A DNA stretch of 64,000 bases from Solea solea (taxonomy: Eukaryota > Chordata > Actinopteri > Pleuronectiformes > Soleidae), in contig NC_081148.1 in NCBI RefSeq assembly GCF_958295425.1, positions 8,527,466 to 8,591,465 of the forward strand, written 5' to 3'. A model generated the notes under the pieces. It was given only the letters and a program-made list of their open reading frames with translations, did not search any database and was not told the origin of the DNA. The translations under genes were made by a program, and so were the position numbers. Positions 26,361 to 40,339 of this stretch are shown one piece after another; the stretch's first letter is position 1; every line of letters starts with the position of its first letter.

Positions 26361-28339
26361 ACTCATTTGGACTGAAGATGGGGATGGAGGTGAAAATAAG
26401 GGTGAAGAGATGCTGGAGCAGGAGGACATAAAAGGTGTGGAGACGGTGTCTTCATGTCGCTCTCGCTGGGTTGGCCTTCAGATATAATAAATTGCAGTTT
26501 TTATGAAACATTTCTTTGCAGATTGGAGGAGGAAAAATCTCAGTTTACAAATGTTTATCACACATGCATCTACTTTTAGGAGCCTAAAATAAACTTACAT
26601 CTCTCTTTTCAATAAGTACACATAATTACAAGACAACGCAATTAGCAAATCACAGAGGTTGCAGTTAACATTTTTGTTGTGTGCCTATTTTCTTACAAAA
26701 TTAGATATTTTCCCCTAATTGTTCAGCCATTTTCAAGCATAGCAACAGCGAGTGCATCAGTGTTTGTCGAGGATTTCAAAGGCCACATATTATTCACAAT
26801 TTCCTATGGTTTACAAATGAATATCAAATTGTGGATATTTATTGAATTTATTGAATGAATGTGCAACTGATCAATTCCCACTCGCGTGAACCTGGAGAGT
26901 GGAACAAATCTACAGTTGCATGTATGCAACTAAAACTTCAAGATTTGATTGAAAACACCATCACATTAACAGCATCAACGCCAAATTTCTGATAGTGTTG
27001 GGTTTAATTTTCGTTAAATACTTTATGGACCTAAATGAGATGTTTGTGGCCTTTTGTTTTTTTTTTACGGTGCAACTTAATTCCTTCTTGTGCGAGGAGA
27101 GATCTCGTTGTCTCCCCGGACACGTGTGCATCATAAAGAGGGCAACAGCAGCTAAAATGGCAGGCAAATCACTTTTCGAATGGTTTTGGAGCAGCTATCA
27201 GTGTCATCCCTGAAAGGCTGTCTTTATCAATGATTCTGCCTGATGGAGTGGAGGGGTGGGGGTCGGGTGGTGGGGTGCAGTGTCCTATCTGTCTCTGAAA
27301 TCATACATACTTTAAGGGCTGGGAGCTGCTGAGTAACGGTCAAAGATTTGGAAAAGCCGAAGCCCCCGGGTAGCAAATGGCAAGCTGTTTTTTTTTTTTA
27401 TCTGTATTCCTCTGTTGCAACACAGGGTTGTAACACTGCACCACTGCTACTCCACTGGGATAATGACACTGAGGAAATAGTGCCAGGAAATTGTCTGCAC
27501 TGCTTTTTCTTATGTAGGATATGAGGTATTTTATGCACAACTGAAAGATTTTTGGTCCATATTTTTTATTCACCATGCAGAGCATGATTTGAAATACACA
27601 GGGTTTCTTTTATCACCTTCTCAAAATGTAATGAGAGGTCTGTGGGTATCATTCACTACTATATACTGTTCACTATTGTTAAAGCACATTTAAGATTTAT
27701 AGTTTTTGTCTGCTGAAAAAGAAACAGATTTTTAAGTGAATTTACCCATCAATGCATACAATATTTCACTCATCTGTGGCTGCAACTAATCATCCTGTTC
27801 ATTATTTTCAAATATTTCTTATGTGCTAAACTTCAAACTGTTTACAAATGTCTTCTTTGGGCTACAAACCAAATATAATAGATTTTTTTTTATTGAAATA
27901 GAGGAGCAGAGAAAACAAACTATCAGAAGTCGTTATTTAAATAATTGAAACTCAAAGCAATTAATTGAATTTCACAGTGAGCAATTAATTCAGAAGTTAA
28001 TTACTGTAGCCCCAAACTAGACTTGTTTACTCTTTTAATTTACATTTATATTGCGGATCTCACGTTAACGTGGCACGGCAATATTTCTGGATGTGACAGA
28101 AGAGAAAATAAACACGACATAAACGCGTTTCACCATTTTTTAGTTTCTTAAAGCATTTTTTTTTGCAGATTTGCAAGTCAATAAATCCACTTTGTGTCTA
28201 ACTCTTTTTTGGTTTTTGAACCACTCCTGTTTGTATCTTGTCGTCAGTGACCATGAATCACACAGAGTTACTTCATAACTTGCATTTTGCATCATCACAT
28301 GTTTATTGCAATGGCCTTTGGCTGATTGACAAAATGGAA

Positions 28340-28388
28340 CATCATCATCATCAGCTTCATAATCATCATCATCATCATCATCATCATC
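28340..28388. repeat. (CAT)n trinucleotide repeat
   Basis: An interrupted run of CAT units. It reads as poly-His in one frame, but nothing around it supports a coding exon. Confidence 0.9.
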
Positions 28389-28600
28389 CTCCCGTCACGA
28401 CTCCACCACCAAGATATTTATATTAACGCGATCATTCTTCGATATTAAAATAAAGCACAATCTCATTTCTTATTCAAATGATAGCATTAGCAAGTATGCA
28501 TTTATCACCAGATACAGGAGTGAGGTTATAAACAATGCCATTCATTATCTGGCCCAGATGCAGGGCTTGTTGATTAAAGGGCTTTGAATGTAACAGCCAT

Positions 28601-28607
28601 ACACACA

Positions 28608-28641
<34 letters not shown>
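28601..28641. repeat. (AC)n microsatellite
   Basis: About 20 AC units interrupted by CGCG. Confidence 0.95.
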
Positions 28642-28643
<2 letters not shown>

Positions 28644-28689
28644 TGGGTGGACATTAGGAAAAGAGAGAGGCCATCTGAATAGGCTGGAG

Positions 28690-28930
28690 GGACATTAACG
28701 GCAACAATGATTGATATTTGCCGCACAGGCTTTTTAATGGTATTGTTATTCCTCAGAGTTATACCCCGTCCTCCCCACGTCTCGTCTCGCAGATAAATGG
28801 AGGTGTAATAATGAATAGAAATTATCCTGATTATTTTGGTGGAGGTGGCGAGAGAGCAAGCGAGGAGGGGGGGATGATTCATAATCTAACGCCAAGCTTC
28901 GAGCTTAGTCATCAGTCTGCGGTGGATGTT
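28690..28930. promoter_or_regulatory. candidate element with TGATTGAT core
   Basis: TGATTGAT (28708-28715) followed by ATTTGCCG and a TTTTTAATGGTATTGTTATT stretch, then GATAAATGG and GTAATAATGAATAG cores. The sequence is unique over about 240 nt between a CA microsatellite and GAGG-rich DNA. PBX/HOX binding is an inference. Confidence 0.3.
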
Positions 28931-29486
28931 CTCTAATGTTTGACAACTTCCTTGCGATGCAGGGCGCAGCTTTGAATGCTGGATTCATTTATTTTGTTTA
29001 ATGTTTATTCAGATTTGTTAATATCAAGGAGCAAAAATGCATTATGTGTGTCATCCCATAGCAAGTAAATGAAGGTACACACTAGATTGATTACTGATCC
29101 TCGCCGACATATGATGCACAAAGAACACTCCCCCTTTTACTTCATTAACATCTGTGTTAGCATAAATGTAAAAAATAGTTTTCTGCATTTCGTATAATTT
29201 GGTAACATAACTGTGTAAGTTGCATTTTTGGTTGACTTATTAATAGCTTAATACCGGGCAAACAGAACCATAACTAAAGCAAAATGCTGTGGTGATGATC
29301 AGAATAACTACTGTGGTTGTGTTTTCTTGGGAGCCTTCCCTGCGGCTGAGTGTTGATCGTGTGCACAGCTGAAGTGGACAACGCCAAAACACATCATTTG
29401 ATGTGGGAGGCCAGCTTGTCCAAAGCAGTTGTGTTTATTACGCACTTCTTTTGGCACCTGCTGCAGTGAGTCGGCCTGCCAGGACG

Positions 29487-29510
29487 CACACACACACACA
29501 CACACACACA
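29487..29510. repeat. (CA)n microsatellite
   Basis: About 12 CA units. Confidence 0.95.
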
Positions 29511-31657
29511 GTGTCTTCCAAAATCTCACCATTTAGCCACTTTCCACTTAAATGCTGGCCATTATCACTTTTCAATTACATTTGCAGGACTCAGCTGTTG
29601 TTTCAGTGGTGTGCGATGCATCCAAAAACTACATTTCATTTAAAGTCACATTGACACTTTACCCAACTGGAAGGCTTCAATAAAATTTACCGGTTTGAAG
29701 AACATTAAAAAAACACCAGGGGTGGTGAACATACTAGTTTCTAAGATGCATCGCTACATGGACGCCTTGAGAGTTTTAGTTTTGTTTTCGCGGGTGAAAC
29801 GCTCACATTCAAGCTCGTATTTATCTGACTGCTCATGTGGATTGATGAAAAAGTAGCCGCGTGCATTAATGTGGAAAGCAGAAGATGCGATGCGTCGTGG
29901 AATTAAACCGCTCACTTGATAATTGTAACCAGATCAAATCACGAACCAGTGGAGAGGCACAGCCCGAGCATATGCATACAGTGTCTGATAATGGATATAT
30001 GAGGGTGTTGTTTCTGCTCTAGCATACAGTGTATTTAAAGTGAAAGTAGGTTTAAATGAATTAAAAAAAAACGACCTCATCCTCACTGTATAAAGCTTAT
30101 TCTTATTACTTTTGCTGGAAAATGACAATGTCTGGTATAATCTGCTTTATTGTGTATCTGAAGCAATGAAGAGAATAGTGTTCGTCCTCTATCTTTCATG
30201 TTTTTCTTGAAGGTGTCCTTATTATGTCATGACACCGGCCCTGAGGAAGAGTGCATGTGTCCTTATTGCCGTCCTCACCGCTGCTGTATCTGTGCAACAG
30301 TCACCAAATAATAAACCACCTGGAACCACGAGGGACATGGAAGTTGTCTGTTGCCTCTTTAACTCTGGTCTTGATGCTCGTTGCCTGTAGCTGTCACCTG
30401 TTGTTACGTGTTCTCTATTTCTCCCCCTGTTCCGTTTTGTCTCTCTTTATCTGTCACTGTTGTGTGTTTTGCTCACACCGGTGGAAACTTTCATTCCTCT
30501 TGTTTTGCTCAAAGGAATAATTCTATTGGCTTTGTTTTTCAGTCGGTGAGGAGGATATGACGGTACATACTGCTTTCCCAGATTCTGTTCCCTCCAATAT
30601 CACTATTCCTTCTTCATCCTCTGCTTCACCCAAACCATGGGGATATTTCCTATCCTCCTTTTGTCTCTTTTTTTTTCTTAAATCTCTCCAATTCACTCTT
30701 CCTCTACTTACTCCTCCTTTTCCTCCTCTACATGTTGTGCATCCTCCACTCCCTCCATCCCCGTCTCTTTTTTTCCGTCTCCTAGGGTGTAATGGTGTGA
30801 TGCTTCCCTCCCCCCCACCCCAGCACCCTTCCACTCTCTTTCAGTAATCAGGGCCAGATGGAGGCTGAGATGGAGTGATGGAGGGAGGGAGGATTGGGTT
30901 TGGTCCTAGCAGTGTCTTAGATCGTGGGGAGCTGTCAGCCCTGCAGGGAGAGAGGAATTCTCCAGCAATAAAATAAGGATTTATCACCACTCTACCACAG
31001 CGAGAGAGGAGAGAGAGATGGAGAGAGAGGGGATGTGAGGCAGAAAAAGGGACAAAGAGATCAAGAAAGTCAGATAGAGACGGGTGACGTGTGAGAGAAA
31101 TGGATAGAGAGAGGCAGAAAGAGAAACCCACAGAGGGACAAAGAGAAAGGCAGGAGAAAAAAGAAAAAAACACCTCATGGAAGACTCTTCATCATTGAAA
31201 AGCTTCAGACAGATGAGGGAGGTTGAAGGAGGGAACATGCACGATGATGGACTGAAAAAGGTCTGGAAAGAGGACCAAGCCAAGAGACAAGAGGAGAAAC
31301 AAAATTAAGAGAGACAGTTGTGTGATGACACCCGCAGCTCATCTGCTCACTTTTCAGCAGCCTGACAATTTCTCTCTTGCCATCTGTAGCGTCAGGAGAG
31401 GCTAACATCTGTCCAGAGAGTAATACCCAGTTGTGCTCATGGGGATGGGGAGTTAAACAAAAAGACTCAGCCTCCCCTACTGGGCCAAATGAACCTGCTA
31501 AAATAACTGCTCCCCACAATCGGCTGTGTAATTGAAACCAGAATGTGCAGGATTTGATAAATTGCTTGACCCTGCAGGAATGTTAAGGTTGTAAATTTTT
31601 AGTGCATTTTGGCCGTGCTGAGGTGTACATAGGTGTATGTTAAGAGCTCGTCCATTA

Positions 31658-31681
31658 GTGTGTGTGTGTGTGTGTGTGTGT
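31658..31681. repeat. (GT)n microsatellite
   Basis: About 12 GT units. Confidence 0.95.
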
Positions 31682-32907
31682 CTGAGATTCACAGAGAACG
31701 GCTGTGTCTGCGTTTATTGTTTCAAAACATAAAGGTCTGCCAAAGTTGTGTTGGGATTGCGAGACACACACTTGTATTCACTCACATGTGTGCGTAACCA
31801 CAGCAGTGCACGTTGAGGAACGCGCACATCGCCGTTTGCACACACTTGGAGATTATGTTGCACCTTGTATTTTAGTGACTTTAATGAACTATACATTGTC
31901 TGTTTTGCATCTACAGTGCTTCGAAGATCTAATGAGACAAATGTATAGTGTAGCTGCTTCGTGAGGCTCTGAAACACATTTCTATGCATTAAGCATAAAG
32001 CATGTATTTATTTAAAAAAAAGCAATCACTATTAAATGTGATGCCTAAACAGATGATCAGGAGAACATGTTGTCAATGCATATATTTATTGTCAATTATT
32101 AATTGATGAAACCCTACTTTAATCATAATAATAGGCCATGTTTTGTTACTTTAGTAAAGTGTGTATCAATAATCCACTATAAATCCACTGATAAATGTAC
32201 CTGGGTGAGCCCCAGTCTCAAGCAACGTTGCTTTCCTTAGAGTTATTTCTCAAAATGGCTACATTTCTTACGACATCTTCCTTTTTTTTTTTTTTTTCTG
32301 GAGCAAATGGTTGCAATGAGTGTGTTTCATACAACTCTGACTTTATGACTGCTGCTCAAATGCCGCTCCAACTCTTTCAAATATTTTGTGGCTGGAAAAA
32401 AAAAAAAAATCTTTTTTTTTTATGCACTCAACGGTCTTCTGTTCACAACACAGTTTGAAAGCATTTCAGAAAATGTGCGCCAGTGTGTAAATCACTAACC
32501 CCGGCAGACTAAAAATGATGACTCTGCAGTCAGCTGCTCTGTGCAGGGTCAGGTCTTGAACATTAATGGTGTTCAAGAGTTGAGGGATGTTACACACGTT
32601 CATTCAGGCCCTTTATACTTGTGGTGTTTTTTGTGTGTACTAATTTTTCTTTTTATTTCAGCATGTTCAGCATATACATGTTATGATGTTGCAGCAGGAT
32701 AAGGTTGAGATCTCCTGGTATTATAGTGTTATACCCACTATAACCCACAAAGATGACTGTCAAGTAGAACAATGTAGTCAGCATGATTGCACTGTCAACA
32801 TCTCTTTCCAACATCCAGTGTTGCTCTGCATCCAATGTGCAGTTCATATGTTTTACCTTCTCTGGTCAGTTCAAACGTTTTCCTTTTTTTGCATAAATAC
32901 TGCTCTG

Positions 32908-33021
32908 CGACTTGTCCAGGGTGTGACCCCGCCTTTTGTCCTATGTCAGCTGGGATTGGCATCAGTTCCTCCCGTGACCCTCATGCGGAGGATAAAGTGG
33001 TAGAAGATAGATGGATGGAAA
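32908..33021 (+). repeat. 3' end of a teleost interspersed repeat (GGATGGA tail)
   Basis: GACTTGTCCAGGGTGTGACC, CCCGCCTTTTGTCCTATGTC, AGCTGGGATTGGCATCAG, CCGTGACCCTCATGCGGA and a GATAGATGGATGGA tail follow in the order of a very abundant fish repeat. Only the 3' part is present, as if 5'-truncated. It is the same family as 51923-52060. Confidence 0.75.
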
Positions 33022-36000
33022 TTGTGCTCCGGATGTGCCTGTCCCTGGTGTTTTAGAGCCCCAAAACTGAAAAGTAAGGTAATTCAGGAACAGCAAAAAG
33101 ACCAAAATATACACTTACCCATATTCAGGCTACCTCAAAACAGTGCTGTAACACTTGTCTGTGTGCAGATAGTTTTTATCTGAAAATGAAATACAATGTA
33201 TGGATGTATCCCAGATTAAAGACACACTAAACTTAACATTGCCAAAAGTTTTTTTCTTCTTCTATGGTCTTCTGCAGGTGCCGCACAAAAACCTTTGGCA
33301 GACCTTGGTAGTTGATTATCCGATGGTCAGATCCTGGTCCAAAAGTGGAAAAACTGCACCTATATGTTCTTCTTGCTGCCTTAGATCCTGTGCAGCTTCC
33401 TGGTTGTGTAAATGCTGTTGAATGGCACCGACTACAGTTACATTGTAAACACGGTTATGAAGAGAACAATTGCAGCGACAGATTCCAAAACCCAGTGACA
33501 TCAGAACCTGAACGATAATAAAATTAGCCAAATGCAGCGATTACTAAAGTGATGGAAATAGAAAATGTGTCGGCCAAAAACAGTTCATGCCTATGTAGAA
33601 TACACTCCGTCTTTCTGTATGTCAACATTGCTGAGGACATGGAGAGCCCAGCCAGGACCAGAGGGCATAGAGGGGTCAACACAATGTAAACACAGAGTGC
33701 TGCACAATTTATGATGTTTTGTGGCTGTTAAGACGAGGGTCTGCACATTCTCACAATCATAATTGCTTTTTGCAGCTTTTCAATCAACCCGGCATGGTGG
33801 ACATTGTTTTTGTATTTTCTTTCATTTTTCTCACCCCTTGTCATCAGCGAGGCTGCTCTGTGTGTCAGTCGCTGCTCAGTTTGCTTTGAGCTGCAAATCT
33901 CCAGCAAAAGCCCCAAACTCCCAACTTTCTCTCTGGTTTGTTGTCTTGCTATAATTCTCTCCCACTGTTTCTCTCTCTGTTTTTGAAAAGTACGACTTTA
34001 GCCACTCTGGGCAACAGAAAAGGGGGAAACCCAGTCACATATATTGACATCTGGTTGGACGCAAAGAGCATGCAGCTGGTTGGAAAACGAGAGAGCATGC
34101 AGCAACTCCCCCCCCCCTTCATCTGTTGACAGTCGTTACCTGTGCCCCAGCGGGCCCTCGCTGCCCCTAGATAAAACGACCTCTATCCAGAGCCAGACGC
34201 ATAAATATTTCTCTTTCTATTTTCCAAAATAGCTTTTAATTTTACAAGTTTTATGACCCTAATATTAAGTGCATATGTTTTACAAGACAGGGTGTCCTCT
34301 GCTTCACCCCGCGGGTTCCCTATTGGACTTTTTTTCCCCCTGTCTTTTAAAGAAAGAAGGGAGGAAAAAGCAAAAGGCATAAATGGAGAAAAGGTAAACC
34401 AGAGGAGGATTTTACCGCAAATCTACATTTCACCCGAATCCCCGTAGGATTAGTTAAGGTTACATGTGGCTTTTCTCTCTTGTTAGCAGCAATGCTAATC
34501 ATTTTGCACCGCGCAGAAAGCACAAACATAAACAATGGCAGACATGAACATAAGCATCACAAGAGGGTACACAATATGTAGAAGGGTATGGCGCTAAGTA
34601 TCCCACGTGTTGGCTTTTAGAGTTTTCTCTGCAACCGTTTCGCTGTTCCATGTGTATCTGTGTTCTTAGCCTCCCCGTGACCTCTTTCTCTCTCCCTCCA
34701 TCTCCTCCACATCACCCACATGTGTTTCGGTGACCAGTATAGGGCACAGAGCTCTGATTCATCTCTCATGCCGCAGATTTTTGATTTTCATCAGGATACA
34801 GTATGTAACCAAACAGCATGCGGTCACTTGAAAATCTCTCCATCTGAGAAAATGATTGAATCAATATACACTTTATTCGGAGTGAGAGAGAAAAATTAAA
34901 AGCTTCTCAGAATCTTTTTTTTTTATCTTCCTCTTCCTTCACAGATCTATCAATCTAAATAAAGTGTGTATTTATATAAAAACACGAGCTTTAGTTTACA
35001 TTTAATGCCACTATGGGTTTAAAAAAGAACGTTTTAACGTTTTTCTCATGTTTTATGAGTTTTTTTTATTCACCATACAATGCAGCAAACCTGGCTTTTC
35101 CTCGACAGACACAAGAAGTGTCTTTCATTTTATACACAAACGGCCTCAGTTCCTCGTGGCAGAACGTCCACAAATGTTGGAAACTTTCTTTTTGAAATGT
35201 GGGTTTCACACAGTGAATCTCTCTGTCCACCACATCTCAACGCTGTCTGACTGAATGCTGACTTGGTAAGTGTGGGAGGTCAAGGAAGTGAACTCATCAC
35301 CGTTTTGTATGTAGACAGGTGGATTCTGCTTCATGGTGTTGGCGCATTGTCATGTTGGAAGTTATTATTAATAATAACAATAATAACTGATTTTATGGAG
35401 ATTCTCCTCTACCTGTCAGCACAAACCCATCAGACCTTTCTCCTTTAACCACTACTCTCATAAAACCATTGCTGTCTACGGATTTTTATTTAATTTAATT
35501 AATTTTTGTATTGTTTTTGGGCACTATTTTGTCTTAAACAATGCAGTAGGCATCGGTCTGGCACAAACAATCTTGGCACATTATTGCATTTTTGCGTCAG
35601 TATCAGTATCTGCGTGGTTGCATGTATTTTCAGAGACATTTAGATGCCTACATGTTATTTTTCATTGTGGGCTCCCATACAAAAATAACAAAACATAACA
35701 AAATGTATTCCCATAGTAAGTCATCCTGAAGGATGTTCATGTCCACATAGTGCAAATGCAGGAAATCCAGCAGATGAACAAGTGTCCCTCATAAAGTGCT
35801 CAGTAAGTACAAAGTAGAATGAATTAAAACAAAGCTTGATACTGAAGGATCTTTGTAACTCAATCCTATTTTCATATCATTGCACAGTCAACAGCACAGC
35901 GTGTGTATGTGCCTCTCTGCAAGACATCCCAGTTCACAAGTGCAAAACAGACATCAGCACAGGTCTCAGATGAAATACGCCACGATAAATCCCCCGGTGT

Positions 36001-39000
36001 ATATCTCCAACATGTTTGCATCACACCGTCCGCTGTGCTCAGATTCAGCTTCCACTGGTGACATGAGTTATAGCACTCTGTCTGAAACTACCTTGTGAGG
36101 ATTTATGACCGTGGCATACAACTCTGAATGAAGGAATATTTGGATCGGGGGGGGAGAAAACTGAAGAGAACTAGAGAAAAGTGGGACAATTTATTTATTT
36201 TTGCTTTAGATTGAGACAGAAGCATTTGGATGAAGGACAAAGACAGGATTGTGGCAAAGATAGAGAGTGAACAAATATTGTTATGTTGCAAAATGAGGTC
36301 GGCGCTGTTTGATGAAGCACATCACAAGAGGATTTATTGCAAAATGAAAAAAAAAAAAACCCAAAATGATGGTATTTTCTTTGAGAATATCAAATGACTG
36401 GATGTCATCGATGGACAAAATGATGAATCTTTAATGGCACCGTTCTCTCTATCTTTTAGATATATTGACTGAAGAACTTTGGAATTTTTCGGCGAAACAG
36501 ATGTTTTCAAATCTTTTTGATAGATCGGTGATGTTTCTGAGCGACCAGTGGAAAAGCCATTTGTTTTATAGCTTCCACTTTACAGATGTGGGGAGAGGGA
36601 GAAATGAGAGTCGGGCAGAATAAAGAGACCCTCATTTGTTCTTTACGTTGTCTCTTTAATACTTTTTTTACAATGTGACTCTACATCTCCTCGTGGAGAA
36701 TATTGCATGGCAATGTTGAATAGTTTGTTTGTAATATATGAAATACTCCCAAAACTCTATAACCTTTTCAGGAACTCAAGAACGTTTCCTGAATTTGGCA
36801 ACAGTTAAAATGTGGGTTGTAGGTCAGTTAGTTGGCATTTATGTTCAAACAAGCACACGCGACCAGAGGACATAACAGACTTAAATAAGGGAAATTATGG
36901 CTCAGTAGTATTGATTGAGTATTTAGACTTCCAACTGCTGTGAAATGAATTCATACAAATAAATTAGAGTCTTTTAAATTATACTCTAAACAAAAAATCT
37001 TTCTGTTGTTCAGTCTTATTGTTGACCTCTATCTTATTTCAGAATTGTGTTCTTTTAGCATAATATTACAATTATTATGTGAATAAAACTAATTATTGAA
37101 GCTCTGTATTTCTTCAGACGTTGGCAGAGACAGGTAGATCTGCATTATGGTCAAAAGAAAAACAAAAAACATTTGCACATAATCTGTTCTCACCATGCAA
37201 CAAAATCAGAAGAGTAAACGGTCTGTGATGATCACCGTTCACCATGCAGCCACTGAGACAAACAGTCTCACTTTTATACAAACTGCGACCAAAAGCAGGT
37301 GCTGTCTCATGGAAAGCTGCCTCGTGTAAAACTGCTGCTCTCACCAGCAATTTCAAGTGTTAAGTGCCTTGCTCAAGGACACTTTTATAACTCTGAAGAA
37401 AGAGGTTAGTGTCTCTTGTCCATCTTGTTCCATCCACATGTTTTTTTTTCTGTGTGGGGGGGGGCAGGGGGCAGAAACAGTTTGGCCAAGAAACAGAGAG
37501 ACGAGTGAGGCTTCAGGGAACTTGGCCCGGGGCCGTTCCCCTACAGGGACGAATTGATGTCAAGTCTCTGTATCCTCGAGGATTAAGTGTGTGTTTGCTT
37601 TGTGTTTGCACGTGGCACCGAGGGACAAAACCCACATGTCGTCGCGACTCACAAAGACACCAATGATTAAGCCCACGCAGACAGGGAGGAGATACGTAAT
37701 CTCTTCACCTAATCTGTATATACATACAAATGCACGTCGTGTTTCTGGACAATTAAATTACCCCAGGATAGAAGCTCTGTCCTCAAACAGTCAAATACAC
37801 TGCTGTGTACCTCGTGTGTACCTCGTGTGTCACATCTATAGAATATTATTTAATGCAGCTGGATGTTTTGTACCAATTGTTTTCTTCATTTTTCACTTTA
37901 TAAGCCCACACAGCCAACAGTGTGGCAGACATGCAGCCTCTCTCGCATGATAAATGTTCCTTTTGTTCTTCTTCTGATATCCAATCCAGTAATTTTCTGA
38001 TATCCACTCTCGTGGTTTTAACCAGTATCAGACCGAGTATAGTATTGGCTGATCTCTCGCTCTCTCTCAGTCTAAGTTGCAAAACCGGAAGCACAAAATC
38101 AAGCTGTCTCTCGTTCGTGGAACTTTGTGAACTGATGCTTCAGTTTTCTCCTATGCTCTGCTACAGACCATAAACCCCCATGGGCTTGCACCGCAATCCT
38201 CTAGCCTGTGTGTTTTAGAGAGCCTCCTTGTCCATAATGCCATATAACATAAACACATTGCATTTGATTGGTGGACATAAACATTGACTGTGGCTGGAGC
38301 ACAGTTTAACACCAGGCCACAACTCATGGGCCACTGCTAACGGGCCCGCTGCCATAACAGAGGGAAGCCAAGGTCGACCGCTGCCCTGTGCACTCAGGGT
38401 CACGGAAGAAGATGAGAGATGAGAAAGCTGATGTGAGGAGAGTGTAAATAGAAATTACACCTGGGTTTTTTTTTTTTTTTAGACATCAGTAAATTGAAAA
38501 AGGGGTAGAAGATGAAAAAAGTATATACATTAAGTTAAGGTCACAATTTTACCAACACTACCGACATATTTAGCTGTGGCATAAGGAGCATTTTACACAT
38601 ATTTGCCGGTTTAGTTTGTGCACTGGACAGTGAAAAAGTACAACCACTAAGGGAATTATCTGGTGCCTTTCCTCCCAGTGCCAAAAATACCTCTCTTGAG
38701 CACTTTTGAGTTTGCACAGCGTCAACACAGCTTCACATGCTGGCAGGCGTGGAGGTTATTTGCAGTTGATGTTAAGCCCGTGGCAGTCTGGTGTGAACCG
38801 CTAATATCTGACTGTGCAGAATATGTGTGGTACTCGCGTATCTATAGACAAATAGGGAGTCAAGAGCAAGTAGGTGGTGAAATAAGCAGCAGTCAGTTAA
38901 AGGGAAGTTGCATGTTACAGGTCAAACCAGTCTATTTAGATTCAACAAACACTTTAATCTCAATCTTTAATCTCAGTTAATTGTATCGATTAAGCTTTTA

Positions 39001-39140
39001 CCAGTGTTCTATTTACTATAGTTTATTTACTGATTGAAATATTTAATAGTTGCTTAATTATTCTCTTAGTGATCATTTTAGGAGCTAATTTGCATATTAG
39101 GTATAATAAAAAAAAAAACATTATCTGAATTTCAGGACAC
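33022..39140. other. gene-poor flank, block 5
   Basis: No gene supported. An acceptor-like pyrimidine tract ending TTCTGCAG at about 33281 precedes a short open frame, but no partner exon is visible. There is also a G run near 37456, A/T runs and a tandem GTGTACCTC phrase (37807-37829). Confidence 0.6.
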
Positions 39141-39275
39141 AGGGCCACACGGTTGGTGTAGTGGTTAGCACTCTTGCCTTTGTAGCAAGAAGACCCCGGT
39201 TTGACCCCCGTGGGGTTAAGTGCCAGGAATCAAACCCACAACCTTCAAGTTGATAGCTACCGTCGGCCCCACTGT
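39141..39275. repeat. two tRNA-derived repeat heads in convergent orientation
   Basis: On plus, GTGTAGTGGTTAGCACTCTT and GCAAGAAGACCCCGGTTTGA form a tRNA-like A/B-box head (B box near GGTTTGACC). On minus, AAGGTTGTGGGTTTGATTCC forms a second B-box-like head (GGTTTGATTCC), ending in GGCACTTAACCCC. They appear to be 5' fragments of two SINE-like elements abutting head to head. Neither is an intact tRNA gene. Confidence 0.55.
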
Positions 39276-40080
39276 GACAGATCACCAGCAATAAAGAAAC
39301 ATAAATTTGCCCTCACCTGAAAAATGTCCAGGGTCAACCAACGTTGATTAAACCCTGGGTTGTGTCCTGCAGCCAACTTGGTGTCCATTGTTTAGAAAAT
39401 GTCATGATCTATATCACTTAAAATAACTTTCACGTATTCGTCCTCTCTTTGGATTATCATCATAATAAAACCGTTTACAGCAAGAATCTTCCTGTCGGTC
39501 CTGGTAGTGGCCCTGGATGACTTGCTAAGTGATCTGTGACACACCTACATAAGTAGGAAGCATTTTGTAATTCAACTCCCTGTTTATGCTTGATTAACCA
39601 ACTGCTGGCAACTATGTAGGTGTCTCTGGTCTGATGTGCTTGGATTGCTACGCTTACTGTCCACTTTGTCGCAAAAATGTCCTGCAAGAATTTGACCAAA
39701 TGTCCTCAGTTTACTACTTTATATATGAATCACATCACTTCGCTAGCAATTGATAACTGGGAGTGGTGGATGTTATATTTAGAGACTTTACTTTCAGGAC
39801 TCAGGTTACCATCTCACACAAGTGCCTCCTTGTTTACCTTGAGACTGTGTTTGGCTCATTGACGTCCCATTCAGACGCAGTGATCCCGCTTATCCGGAGC
39901 CTAATAAATTCAGCTGTGTTTTAGTCGGTTAGCACTAACGCACCTCTGTTTCATCCATCATGGAGCTTAACAACAGCCATGTCTTCAGCTGTTTCTGCAC
40001 TGCTAAAAGCTTTTCATGTGAGACCTGCAGACGTGCTGTGTGTGTCCTGAGGGGTGCACGTGTTAGTGTGCGCTGAGCCT

Positions 40081-40105
40081 TGTGTGTGTGTGTGTGTGTG
40101 TGTGT
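40081..40105. repeat. (TG)n microsatellite
   Basis: About 12 TG units. Confidence 0.95.
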
Positions 40106-40339
40106 CTCCTGGAGCCTGCAGCTCTCTCTCAAGCCTCTTATCAGATGGATGTGTTTGATAACTCTGCTGCCAAGGATTTCCCATCTATACATAAACAGAC
40201 CTTGAAACACTGGCAGGTTGCACCGGTGAAGGCACATCATTGAACTTCTTACATGTTTAGCAGATCTGTTTCAGCGCTCTTATGTCCCCCACTCTCCCAT
40301 TCAATCACTCCCGATGCTTTATTAAACAATATATACTCG

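Larger units (their letters stand above)
21730..32907. other. gene-poor flank, block 4, richest in candidate regulatory sequence
   Basis: No gene. A C run (22152-22170), GA/CT-rich stretches (23400-23620, 30990-31160), AT-rich DNA (24000-24880), CAT, AC and TG microsatellites, and unique blocks around 23640-23860, 24880-25380, 25640-25810, 26040-26360 and 28690-28930 that look like conserved noncoding elements by composition. Confidence 0.65.

Noticed and set aside
28238..28426. His-rich open frame
   Set aside because: The His run is simply the CAT microsatellite; nothing else supports a protein.
33200..33421. Possible exon after a pyrimidine tract and TTCTGCAG
   Set aside because: No partner exon, no donor with matching phase and no recognisable product.
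37348..37386. GTGCCTTGCTCAAGGACACT phrase familiar from fish repeats
   Set aside because: Only one short phrase matches; too little to call an element.
39150..39210. tRNA gene candidate
   Set aside because: It has tRNA-like box phrases but no foldable cloverleaf; it is the head of a tRNA-derived repeat.
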